From contig CM060734.1 in assembly GCA_030704615.1 (NCBI GenBank), positions 54,576,042 through 54,640,041 of the forward strand: DNA of 64,000 nucleotides. The letters are read 5' to 3'. Source of the stretch: Takakia lepidozioides (taxonomy: Eukaryota > Streptophyta > Takakiopsida > Takakiales > Takakiaceae). The notes beneath the pieces are model-generated. The model was not told the DNA's origin. It searched no databases and worked only from the letters and a program-made list of their open reading frames with translations. Positions 11,334 through 23,247 of this stretch are shown piece after piece. Numbering within the stretch: the stretch's first letter is position 1; every line of letters starts with the position of its first letter. A program made the position numbers and the translations under genes.

Positions 11334-14300
11334 AGTTCAGTAAAAAAAAGGAAGGGAATTGCAGGGAAGGATGCGAACGAGCATAAGTCTCTTACTCCAG
11401 CAAAGTGTGCACCAACTATTGCGCCAACTGTTGTGATGAGTGGCGCGGTTGTTCCAACTTATGAAAAACCAGCCCCGCCCACTCCACAGACTGACGTTCC
11501 AGCTCCCTTGTATCCACCAGTATCGGCTCCTCCCTCGTATCCGCTTATGTACCCGCAGTATCCTGCCATGTCAGGGTATAATCTGCATGGGCACATGCCG
11601 TATCCTCACTATCAACCTCCAAACAATGATCCTCAGTGCCAGAATTACAATTCTTTTGCTCCACCTGCAGGCGCTCCAATGCATGATCCTAGTCAAGGTG
11701 GGTATTCCATTTACCACCATTATGGAATGCATCCCCATAGTATGTATCCTCCTCGGCCTATGTACAACCAACCTACTTCCTCCCTCTATCCTACCAGCCC
11801 TGCAAGACCACACCAGGGGCAAGTCCAGTATGGTGGCCACCAACCTTCAGGATCCAACTACAGTGGAGTACAACAGCCGGCACCTTCGAGCTTCACTGCA
11901 CCGCGGCCACCTCTTTATCCAACATCTCCAGGTACACCTAATACCCTGAAAGGGAAAGGCATTCTGAAACAGACCGAGGATGCATTTGCTCCGCATCATC
12001 CTGTGGGGTGGGAGACAACAGTCCAGCCCCAACAGAGTGAAGGTGGTAACATGCAAGGTACTGTTGAAACCTTGCAGGATTCCAGCCTTACTCCTGGGGG
12101 GACATCAGGTGTGACTCCTATAGAACGCAAAAATGCTTTAAGGAGGGAAAGAAGGGCACTTGCAAAAGATCTGAGAGACCAGGCTGCTCAGAATGTGGCT
12201 GTAGGGAGGAGGAAAATTTTCATTTCTTGTGATGAACTTGGAAACCCTGAAGGTCCTGCTCGGAACCAGTGGATGACAGCTCTGCGAGGGCAGTGTCAAT
12301 GTTTGTTGGACTGGTCATTGTATGCTCAGGATCAACCATTACACTTAATTGAAAAGATCATGGAGATCTTGGCTTCAGATTGGGAATACGGACCTCCTGG
12401 TCTTAACATAAAGGCTATTACAAAAACAATTTGCGGGCAGCTCAAGTACCAACGAAATAAGCTGTTCAAAAATTACTATAGTGTGGGGCTGCCCAAACCC
12501 CATCATGTGCCAGACAAGACATGGGCACAACTAGTTGTTAGTTGGGGTTCCACTGATTTCAAGAAATTCCAGGCAAATGGTGTCAAGGCGCGGGGATGTG
12601 TGAAGAATACATCTCGATCGGGTCGCAGTGGAATCAGCGGTGTTGTAGCACGACTGGTATACTTCTCTTACAACATAGGAAGTTCCCACATTGTTTGCAT
12701 TGACAAACTTTATGTGTTGGGTTTTTTTGGATGGAGCTCATAGTCTATTCCTATATGGATGGAATTAGTACACATTGCTACTACTTGGGGGCCTTCTCAG
12801 AGTTGGGCGCCAGCAAGAAACTAAGCACTCTTATTGAGGGGGAGTCATTGACGCTATCCTAGATAATTCTTTACTGTTGGCAGTGTGCTATGCTAGTCAT
12901 TTACACTTGCAAGTTTGTTGCAATCACAGGAGAAGGAGACTGGACGTACACCAAGTTTGCAGGAGATCGCCGGTAGCGCCAGGAGTGACAAAGGCTACGG
13001 GTCGGGGTGTACAGGCAGTGCAGCCACAACGGTATATGAACTCAGTACCAATTCTGGTGTGAATTACATATTCGTGATTTCCATGCCATTGCTAGTTGCC
13101 GTTTGGTTCTCTTTTCTTACTAGTTCATCAGTCAGTGTAGTGAATTGTTACTTTGGAGGTGTTCTATGTGATGGGGCAGGGAATTGGTTCACTAGCAGCT
13201 CGCCTCGATGCTATGGAAAACAAACAAGTACAGATGGAAGCCAGCTCCAAGGCAGCTTTGGAAGCAGTCCAAGTCCAACTGGAGGCAGCAGCTGCATTCA
13301 ACATTGTGCTCGCAGCTAAACTTGGCATGAATGTGCCAGATTCACAGCCTACAGGTCCACCATGCACCACCTTTGCGCCACATCCAACAAATGGGACTAT
13401 TTCTCATGTTATGGGCTCACCACTCAACCTGTTCAAGGCAGTTTCTTCACCGCCACCAAAGCCAAACACAATAGGCTCATTGTTTGGGCTTTCAGAAATG
13501 GAGGGGGATGATGACATGGAGGGTTGGTCTGAAGGTGAACTCAATCCATCCCCCCATATTGTTGAGGCAATTGCAAAGTGTTCATCAGTTTTGTTGTCCC
13601 CTACACCAGTAGCATTGCCGGCATATGTACTACCCTCTCAATATGCCTGTGAGGTCTCCATGAATTTGCAGAGTGCCCCACAGAAAGGTGTGTCTTTTGT
13701 ACATGATAATCATGTACAAGTTGTAGGTAATTGCCCTTCGGCAACTGAGAGGCAGAAACACATCCTTATACTTGACTTGAATGGATTGTTATGTGAGAGC
13801 AAACTACGAACAAGGGAATACCTAGAGCCCACTGTCACCTCCAGACCTGGGTGTCAGGAGTTTCTGGACCGATGCCTTCAGATTTTTGATGTAGGTGTAT
13901 GGTCTTCCATGTCATTGAGTAATGTCCTTCCAGTTGTGAAAGCTTTGTTTCGTGGGAAGCAACCAAAGATGGTGCTTCACCAAGACTATTGTGACCAGTC
14001 TGTGGGAATGGTGGACCCTTTCAATCCTTCTAAAACTGTCATGTACAAGAACTTATGTAAGTTTTGGAAGGACTACAGCCATTACAATCCAACCAATACT
14101 TTGCTGGTGGACGATTCCCCACTCACTTGCTTACCCAACCCTGCAAATAATTGCATCTTCCCGTATCCATGGAAGTTGAGGGATCAGCCAAACTGCAAGA
14201 GGCTTATGAAAGAATTACTGCCTTGGTTAGAGGGTGTATCCAAGGCTGCACACATCCCTGAGTATGTGTCAGGGCACCCATACAGATATGGGCAGCCCAA

Positions 14301-15284
14301 CTATTTGTTCAATACTGCAGCCATGGGTAGTGGATCACAACAATCTGCAAAGGCATCCGAACCAGGGCTTCCTGCTGCCAGAGTTACAACGACTTTGCCT
14401 CCCGATGCAACAACAAAGCATAATCAAAGAAAGGTGAGAGCAAAAGTTTCAATGCTTGGGCGCGTGGGTGGATTTGTATTGTTAATGCTACTTCACAATG
14501 TGTGTCATTCGTGCTATTCTCATTTTTTGATCGTTGTGTCATTCAATATACAGATGGTGAAACCAGTGAAGCGTTCAATGGACAGGGAGAGTACAATATG
14601 TGCTATCAATCAGACTACAACCACAGTGGATCTAACTGAACCACAGGGTGACCAACAAAATCCGCACAGTGTAAGTACTTCATTTGTGCAATTTTGTTTC
14701 CTTGTCTGATGCTGGATCAATACACCTCTTATGTATCGCCACATAGCTGCAGGCCCAACAACCTACAAAGGTAGTTTTGTGACATCGTCCTACCACATCC
14801 ATGTTGACCATGCATAACCTGCTACCAACTAGGTATGGCACCGTTCCAGCTTTGATCATGTCAGCATGTAGTATAGAGACAAGCAAATGCAATTCGGAAT
14901 TGGAAGTACTGCAATAGGTAGGGTTGGGGTGTTTGCTGGAAGAACTTCAATGTCATTTTGCAGGAGTGTCAAGCTGTCAGTCTCTGTTCTCCAGGGTTCA
15001 TTTCTGATATAGGAATCTGGTTTTTGTTGCAGTTTCAGATCGGCAATAAGGTGTTATTGTTTGATCCTTGTGCACCAAAAAGAAGGGCATGTGTGGGATA
15101 TATTGCTGGATTTCCGAAAGCAAATGTGCCAGACAACTATTACCGTATCCATGTGAAATCGGTCATGATTTCAGAGGTTGTGTTGCCGTACCCGGACTAC
15201 TCTGTTACCCCTAATTATACCACATTGGGTGACACGCAGGGAAGTTCCACCTTATGGTCTGAAAAGTTTCTTAAACACGCGTGA
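11334..15284 (+). CDS. En/Spm (TNP1)-like protein fused to an FCP1/NIF phosphatase-like domain
   Basis: Five exons join in phase 0 at GT-AG sites: 11334-12656, 12930-13031, 13159-14433, 14554-14670, 15033-15284 (about 1,022 residues; no ATG, so a first exon is missing). Exon 1 is Pro/Tyr-rich, then has a plant transposase-24-like segment (WAQLVVSWGSTDFKK), continued in exon 2 by EKETGRTPS. Exon 3 begins with a coiled coil and runs in the same frame into an FCP1/NIF HAD-type domain (LDLNGLLCE, VGVWSS, LLVDDSP). Exon 5 resembles the TNP1/En/Spm C-terminal domain (YTTLGDTQGSSTLW). The second Asp of the HAD DxDx motif is Asn, so phosphatase activity is doubtful. It could be a CACTA element gene that captured a host exon, or a domesticated gene. 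Domain calls are from remembered family patterns. Confidence 0.72.
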
Positions 15285-16255
15285 TATTGAAGGTGCTACA
15301 AGTTTAGTTTAGTTTTCTTTATGGATTGAGGGTTGCTGAGACAGGTGAACAAAACAGCTCTTCTCACATGAACAATATTTTTTGAATTGATGCTCTTACT
15401 ATTCTCATGTATGATCACAAGATCCCCTTGTTCAAGGGCAACTTCATTTTCCCATATCAAGCCAAATTTTTCTTGTGTAGACATGAATGTGGTATTTTGC
15501 TGGTTGTTTGCTATATTTAATATTAATAACATTACTATTGGTCAATGTGGTTAATAATACAATTATTATCCCTGTTTTAAATAATGTTTAAATGAAACAA
15601 AACAAATAATAATTCTAAAATAATAATATATTACATATTAAATCAAGCAGCCAATGGCTTTTGGGGTGCTATCCCATTTATTATAAGAATAAGAATAATA
15701 ATAATAATAATAATATGACTATTCATTTTGGCATTTGTCAGCAAATAATAATTGTTTACTTTTCGTCCAATAGGAACAAAACAATGGATATGACAGTATT
15801 CACACTAGTGTCATTGCGATCACACCACGACTTGAACCTGGTGTTAAATCTGTGTGAGAGAATCCGTAAGAAGAGCCCTTAATATCTATTATTTATTTAA
15901 TAATTCTGATGGACTCTATTACGTGGCATTCCCTTTGACATACATGTGGCAGACATGGTGGCAATGAGGTGTAATAAGTACCGTAGAAAGACCATTAAGA
16001 TTACTTAGTCAAAATAGTAGTTGAACTAACCAGTCAAAACGGCCGTCAAAATATCCGTAAAAAGAGCCACCTAAACCTACTGCCACATCAGGTACAAGTT
16101 TGGTGTGAGATGGTTTTTTTCACAGGACCAAGAAAGTTCACATGTGGTGCAAAGGACTAGGTTAACCTAACACCAAGGGGGGGTGTGAACTTGGGCTCTT
16201 TTCACACCAACATGTGTGAGAAGAGCCGTTAAAAAAACCGGTTTCTGTATTAGTG
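15285..16255. other. AT-rich 3' flank ending in a CACTA-like terminus
   Basis: No gene is seen. It holds a (TAA)n microsatellite at about 15685-15714, then repeated AAGAGCC motifs (near 15868, 16054, 16221, and inverted near 16191). The last bases TTAGTG read CACTAA on the minus strand and abut truncated gag sequence from 16256. CACTA elements end in CACTA and carry subterminal repeats of this kind, so this may be the right end of the element carrying the TNP1-like gene. No matching left end was found. Confidence 0.4.
16191..16229. repeat. hairpin GGCTCTTTTCACAC / GTGTGAGAAGAGCC
   Basis: 14-bp arms with one mismatch around a short loop, immediately inside the CACTA-like end. Confidence 0.7.
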
Positions 16256-17198
16256 TGACGTGTGAGGGCCCTCCCTTCGATTTCCATGTGCCATTGTCGC
16301 CGCGTGGTCTATCCCACTTCTTTTCCGGTCGGAAGGAATCACCTTCCCACCGGACCTTCTTGTGGTTCAGCTCCATACGGCCTTGTCTTTCGCCCCTAGG
16401 GACATCTGAGAAACATTCAGCCCTTTCAATTGACTCATTCAAAGTCTTAGGTGGCTTCTCCTCCAACTTCCGTCTGGCCCATGGGGCCACTCCCGCCACA
16501 AAGTTGAAGACCATTTCTCGTTCTGCCATGTCCGCGACTTCGAGCAACAGCACATTGAAAGCCTGAACATATCCCCGAGTGTCATCCGTTTGCTTCAAAT
16601 TCCTCATCTTGTCCCGGGCGAGCCAGGACGCGTTGAGGGGCACAAACTGTCTCTTCATGAGTTCCTTGAACCCACTCCAGTTCAATGTCTCCGGGTTTGG
16701 ACCTCGGTCATGAAGGCGTTTCTGCCACCATTGTTGAGCATAGCCCCTCAAATAGGTGGGAGCCACTTCCACCCGATCCTCGTCATCCAACTTGGCCGCC
16801 CGGAAGTACTGCTCTAGCTCCAAGAGCCAGGTGTTGAGTGTCTTCCGATTTTGGACGCCCTCGAAGGTGTCGGGTTCCTTAGGCTTCACCTTAAACTTTG
16901 CCTTAGTGGAAGTGACATTAGTCGCCTTCAACACGTCTTTCAACGTCCCACCAAACTACGCCAACAACCCTTCCCAAAAGGCTGCTGGCATGGGAGACAT
17001 CTGTTGGTCTACCAGAGCTCTCAGGGATTCCTCGGGCTCCGACTCCTCAGATTCCTCCCGTCCTTGAGCAGCCTCGCTTTCAAAGGCATGCATCGCTTCC
17101 TCAAATGGCCGCCTTGATGACACGTCGCCCCCATAGGGCTCACCAGGATCATCATCTTTCGGGCCATTCCGCTTTCGCTTTGGCTTGCCCGACCCCAT
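16256..17198 (-). pseudogene. gag remnant with nonsense codon
   Basis: It matches gag of the complete element from its MGSGKPKRKRN start through the YLRGYAQQWW block to the linker before the CCHC knuckle. A Gln codon near 16956 has become TAG (CAG to TAG), and the C-terminal half is lost at the CACTA-like junction. Confidence 0.85.
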
Positions 17199-17253
17199 GA
17201 TGAGGCCGATCCCAAGGACGATCGCGTATTGAACTCTAAGCTCTGATATCAAG

Positions 17254-17977
17254 TGTTGCGCACCTCACTTCGGTAAGCTCCCCTTCAAGTCATAGTTACT
17301 CGTTTGACGCCTAACTCCCAAACTGGCCGCCGGGCCAACTCGGAGCTTCGGCTGCTCACCGGGGCATAACGGTCCCCCTTTACTCCTCCACTAGACCCTC
17401 TCCCAATTTGGGCCTAGTGGAAATTCTCTTTGGTCGATGGCAGTCCAGAATAACTCCCCACACCTTGGTCGCTTTCCGGCTCGCACGCTTACTCACTAGT
17501 TTTTGGACACCAACGGGCTTGCACCGTTCTCAGGGTTACTACTCCCTATATATACTTCTGTGACTGTCCGCGGGGGTTTCACAAACAACACCACCATTTT
17601 ATGGCAAACCACCACGAAAACCCTCGATTCCCGGTGATGCGTCGCGGTGAGTCTTGGCCCGCCCACCCACCACGGTCCCCTTGAACCGTGATGAGTCCCA
17701 AGACTCCCCACGACTCCCACCACAAGGTCTCCGCCCCCATGGTGAGTCCTATGCCATCCCCACTAAGTCCCATTAAGCTACCACCACCCCTTGTGGAGCC
17801 ACCCCCACCGCAACCCGGTGTGTGGGGCTCCATCTAGTGAGTGCTTCCGCCTCCTCGAGTGCCTTGGGCACTCGAGGTTGCTTCAGCCCCCCGTACCTAT
17901 TGCTACCACTGCCCCCACCATAGGGGCAGCCCCTCTGCGACCCGACCCCCCTGCCCTCAAAGCAAAGGGCCGCGACA
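17254..17977 (-). repeat. LTR of the truncated gypsy element
   Basis: Begins TGTTGCGCACC and ends CCGCGACA. It aligns along its length with the LTRs at 3996 and 10243 but is clearly more diverged. Confidence 0.88.
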
Positions 17978-20900
17978 TTTACTCAATCGTTGTTGACATA
18001 CAATTTTTCAATTTGCCAGTCCTCAAGTTTTTTCTATGAGGTTTTTCTTCATTTTCCCTCTAAGCTCTACGACTTTTCTGCACCAAATTTTCATTTCATT
18101 TCATTTTCATACTTCTCATTTTTTGCCCTGGTTTAAGAGGGAATTTCACATGTCATTTCCGTTGTTCAAATTTTAAGCAATTTTTATTTCTCATAGTTTT
18201 TATTTGGTGGTCTCACTTTTTATCCTCTCTCATGTTTTCTTCAGATCCATTTTCTCCCATGAGATCCAGGCGCTTCCCAAAAGTTGTTATATAACGCCAT
18301 TTTCTTTTCAAATCTATTCATACCATAACCATAGCCATAATCATAACTATTATGGTTATTGAAATGTCTTCTCCCTTCACATTTGCGCTAGTTTTTTTCT
18401 TTGTTTTGGATTGACATGCATTTAGGCATGTTACAGTTTGCTTTCTATGTTACATCTTAATACTAGGTCCAGGTTCCAACGACGAGTCTTTCATTTAAAT
18501 ACTTGTCCATAATATTAGGTTTTTCATTTTTTTTTTTGCTTACTAGTACCCTACTAACAACACTAAGTTCTAGCGAAGTCTGGAGTTTTCCATAAGACTT
18601 AGTGTTTGTCTATTTTGTAACTTAAACAAAAACCCTAAACCCTTACCCTAAACCCTTACTAGAAAACCCTCAACATTTACCCTTAACCCAATACCCCAGA
18701 ACCCTCTCCCTTCCCTTTGCAAATGAGAATCAACTATCCATACCATAATTATAACCATTTTGGTTATCCAAATCTTTTCAATGTAACCAAATTTCCATTT
18801 TGTACCATACTAACACACACTAAGTTGTAGCGAGTGCGAGTCTTCCGGCATGTATGCTCACCATTTCTGCCTTCAACCCAAGCCCTAAACCCTTGTCGAA
18901 AACCCTAAGGAAAACGCTACGCCATTGTTACGTCTAAACCCTTACCCTTTCCCCTGCAACTGGGAATGAAGTATCCATACCATAACCATAACTATTTATG
19001 GTTATTCAAATCTCTTCGCCCTTCACCTTGCGCAAGGTTTTGTCTTTGGTTTGGATTGACATGCACTTACATTTTTTATCGAACTTTGCTTTCTATGTAT
19101 CTTAATACCAGGTTCCAAGGACGAGTTTTTCATTTAAATACTTGTCCGATGCAATGACTACACTTCCATAATATTAGGTTCTTCATTTTTATTTTGCTTA
19201 GTACCACCTTACTAACAACACTAAGTTGTAGCGAGTGCGAGTCTTCCGGCATGTATGGTCACCATTTCTGCCTTCAACCCAAACCCTAAACCCTTGTGGG
19301 GAACCCTAAACAAAACCCTACGCCATTGTTACGTCTAAACCCTTACCCTTCCCTTCCAAATGGGAATGAAGTATCCATACCATAACCATATGTATCTTAA
19401 TACCAGGTTCCAAGGACGAATCCTCAATCTAAATACTTTTCCGGCCCAATGATTCTTCCATAATATTTGTTTCTTCATTTTTTATTTTATTTTATATCCT
19501 TCTAACACACACCAAGTTCTAGCGAATGTGAGTCTTCCATATTTGCTTGTCCAATAGTGTTCTTAAACCCAAACCGAAAACCCTACCTTTACCATCACCC
19601 CTAAACCATTAATCTTACCATAAACCAATAACTTTAGTGTACTACCCTAGTTACACTCCAAACCTTATTGTACTACCATGTTACATCTTCTCAATGTTTC
19701 ATGCTCTTTTAATATTTTCTTTTGTTGGATAAGGTATGATAGAATGATTACAGGGATATCAAATTCCTCAACCATTTCTTAATTGTACTGAGTGTGAGTC
19801 CATCATATTTGTTTGTCTTTTTGTACCCTAAATCCAAACCCTAAACCCTTACCCTTACTGTAAATCCAAACCTTATTACACTTCTCTCTAGTTACACCCC
19901 AAACCTTATTGTACTACCCTAGTACCTCTTCCGAATGTTTCATGCTATTCTAATATTTTACCGCCCTTGTCACATCCAAAACATGATTCATTCCAATGGC
20001 GTGGTATGTGGACATTGTGCTTCAGATAAAGATTCAATCAATAAAATTACCAGCAAGTTGTATCGAGTACGGTAGAGTACGAGTTTGGCCCATGTTCGAT
20101 GCGACCCATTTGTTTATCATGATGACCTGCAATGGAATATTACTTTATTCGACTTCCAAGTGGACGTTCAATGAATTGTTCAATACTGCTACTTCACATT
20201 GAGCACTTCAATGTCAAATGGACCTCTTCTATGACACATTTTGAAACAAGTATGACATCACCTGAAATTTCACAAAATTCAATCACACATTACACCATGA
20301 TATTATTAATATTTCAATTAAATTTAATACAAATATATATTAAGTTTAGTCCGGATTTAAGCCAAAAGTCCAGAATTAATTAAAATAGGGTTGTTAGTGT
20401 ACTACCCTACTTACACTCCAAACCAAGTTATTGTACTACCATGTGTGAGTCTTCCATATTTGTTTGTTCTTTTCTACCCTAAATCCTTATCTTTCTCTTT
20501 ACCCTTCCCTTAATCCTTACCCCAAGCTTAAGCGTGACCCTTAGCACCCTAAACCATTACTCTTACCATATACCAAAAACCTTGTTGTAGTACCCTACTG
20601 AAACTCCAAACCTTATTGTACTACCATGTTATCTTTTGTAAAATTTGTATCATTTTCTTTTAATGTTTTCTTTAATTTTGTTGCATAACGTATGATAGAA
20701 TGATTACATGGATATCAAATTCCCCCTACATTTTTATATTCTATGGAGGTGAGTCTTCCATATTTGTTTCTCTCTTTCTATCATAAACCCTTTAAAACCC
20801 TAAACCCTTCTCCGAGTCACCACAAATTTGGACCTTATTGCACTTAATATATCTAGTTACACCCCAAACCTTACTTTACTACGCTAGTAGGTCATCTTCC

Positions 20901-21350
20901 TAATGTTTCAAGCTATTTTAATATTTTACTGCCCTTCTCACACCCAAAACATCATTCCAATGGCATTGTCTATGAATATTGTGCTTGTCAACATGAAGAT
21001 TCAATCAAAATTACTATCAACTTATATCGAGTATGATAGAGTATGAGTCTATCCCATGTTCGATTCGACACATTTGTTTATTGTGATTACATAATGTAAT
21101 ACTACATCATTCGACTTCCCAGTGGACGTTCAATGAATTGTTCAGTACTGCAACTTCACAAGCACTTCAATGTCAAATGGACATCTTATATGTCACATTT
21201 TGAAGCAAGTATGACATCATTTGTAATTTCACAAAGTTCAATCACACATTACTGTCCATGATATTATTAACATTTGAATTAATTTTAATTCAAATATATA
21301 TTAAGTTTGGTCCGGATTTAAGCCAAAAGTCCAGATAGTTAAAATATGGT
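17978..21350. repeat. AT-rich degenerate repeat block with telomere-like motifs
   Basis: Many scattered CCCTAAACCC-like strings occur (for example near 18630-18670, 19285-19345 and 19835), together with recurring sentences such as CTAAGTTGTAGCGAGTGCGA (about 18820 and 19221) and CATACCATAACCATA. The plant telomere repeat is CCCTAAA, but here it is interspersed and degenerate. Segment 20161-20375 recurs at 21123-21336, a 962-bp offset. No coding region is supported. Confidence 0.6.
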
Positions 21351-22300
21351 TATATATGGAACTTGGAGCTTGTAGATATACATTATGGGTGCATATTTCG
21401 CATTAGGGTTTTGGGATTTTATTCCGTTTTGAAAACATAGCTCATATGACCGCGGTTTAAAAACATAAAACCCCCATGACCGTGGGTTTGTGCTCACGCC
21501 ATTTGTGCTCACCGGTGTGCTCACGTTTTACCAACCCCCCCTTGAAATTGTGCTCACGGGAGCACAAAGCTTGCGAAGATGGGACATAGGGAATTTCCCG
21601 TAGGTGTCATCTCTCGTCACCCTATTTCCGCGGTTTGTGTCGACTCCATTTTCATGTACGCATGTAGCTCGTAGTAATCAATAATATGTGAAACTAGATT
21701 TTGTTCCGCCCACGAAAACATGGGTAATGACCTACCGCAATAAGCACATAACAATTGGCCCCCCTTCCTCCCCCCCCACAACACAATTGTCGCACGTTTA
21801 CATAAAACAATCTCACATCGTCTCTGATGTGCAAAACCAAACACAACACATTTTGTTTCGTCCACAAAACCATTGGATAATGACCTGCGTAGCGATACCT
21901 GGAAATTTCACTGGCGAAACCCATTATTTCGATGGCGGAACTTAATGCCTTGATTTATTTCGCTAACGAAACCGTTGTTTGCGTTATATTATTATTGTTG
22001 GTATTCGTGTGTTTTGGATGGTGTTGGTTATTGTGACTTTGTTTTCCCTTAATGTGTTATTTTCTTGTAGGATACCAAAGTTGTAGATATGTGGAACTTG
22101 GAGCTTGTAGATATACATTATGGGTGTGTATTTCGCATTAGGGTTTTGGGTTTAGGCACAAAAATATGCACATAAACCCTATAAATGCATTGTCTCTCTA
22201 TATCCGCCAATGGTTTTATTCCGTTTTGAAAACATATAACTCTTGTGACCGCGGTTTAAAAACATAAAACCCCCATGGCTGTGGGTTGTGCTCAAGTTCT
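21350..22300. repeat. direct repeat pair flanking about 600 bp
   Basis: The block beginning GGAACTTGGAGCTTGTAG at about 21358 recurs at about 22091. A second block starting TTTTATTCCGTTTTGAAAAC at about 21416 recurs at about 22215; the later copy carries about 65 extra bases between the two blocks. No coding region is supported. Confidence 0.55.
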
Positions 22301-23247
22301 ACCAACCCCCTAGAGCTCACCCCCACCTGCTCGAGCCCTAATCTGAAAGCCCTAAGGCAGATCAAAGGCAATCGAGCAGCGAATCCTGGTGTGCCATAAC
22401 ACTATATTTTTTTTTCTCACAATTCCATGGAGAAACAAAAAAGTTCTTCAAACATTTCAAAACCCAACAGCCCAAAAGGGGCCTTGGTGGGTTTAGGGAA
22501 TTGTACACTCAGTATCCATGCAGACAGAATGTGTCTTGTGTTGTGTTCCTCTTATCTCTGAAATGTCTGGAGGGCCTGCCCATCCTCAAGTAGAAGCTCA
22601 CGCACTGGACGATGATGCAATTGCAATGTCAAGGTCGGAACATGACACGATTGCTCTTGGAAGTGGTGTCCTGAGCATTGCTACTAATGCAAAGGGGTTA
22701 AACACATCTCAGTTTTGTGGTGATGTTTAATTCTGAAGAAGTATTCAAGCTTGGCTGGGGGATGGCAGCTGTTCCTCTAAGCTGGAGAGAATATTATGCA
22801 AGAAATATAATAACCTGTACACTAACTGCTGCTCTGCAGGAGCATGGAGATGGGAAACACAACATACTTTGCTTACATGTCCATGGGGCCAGGACCCATC
22901 AAAGCAAAACAACCAGAGAGAGAAAAAAGAAGTAATTGTCACACCAACGGGGCACCCACAATGGACACACAACAGAGCAGAGTCTGAGAGAGGGAAAAGT
23001 AGGTTTTGTCACGCCCACCACAAGCTTGGGGCGAGAGAGACGGGGAAAGAACGTTAGATTATTACGTCCATAGAAGATCCAAAGGGACGGTCAAGGTACG
23101 GAACAGACCAGCACAATAAGACCAAAGAAATATCAATGCAAGAACAGGGAGCGCTTCATTTCAGTGAGTCATTCTGGGTTTGTCAGTTGCATGGCAATGT
23201 GATGTGAGGCAATTTGGAGAGTCGTCAATCGTGCACGCAGAACAAGA
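22301..23247. other. no recognised gene; small ORF at 22562-22730
   Basis: A short frame starting MSGGPAHPQ ends at 22730. It has no recognised domain and no clear splice support. The rest is probably the promoter and 5' region of the phosphatase-like gene. Confidence 0.2.

Larger units (their letters stand above)
16256..17977 (-). mobile_element. truncated gypsy element: 5' LTR, PBS and partial gag
   Basis: Close relative of 3996-10989. The LTR is 17254-17977, the mutated PBS (TGATATCAGAGC) adjoins it, and gag reads on the minus strand from about 17200 to 16256, where it stops abruptly. Protease, pol and the other LTR are absent. Confidence 0.88.
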
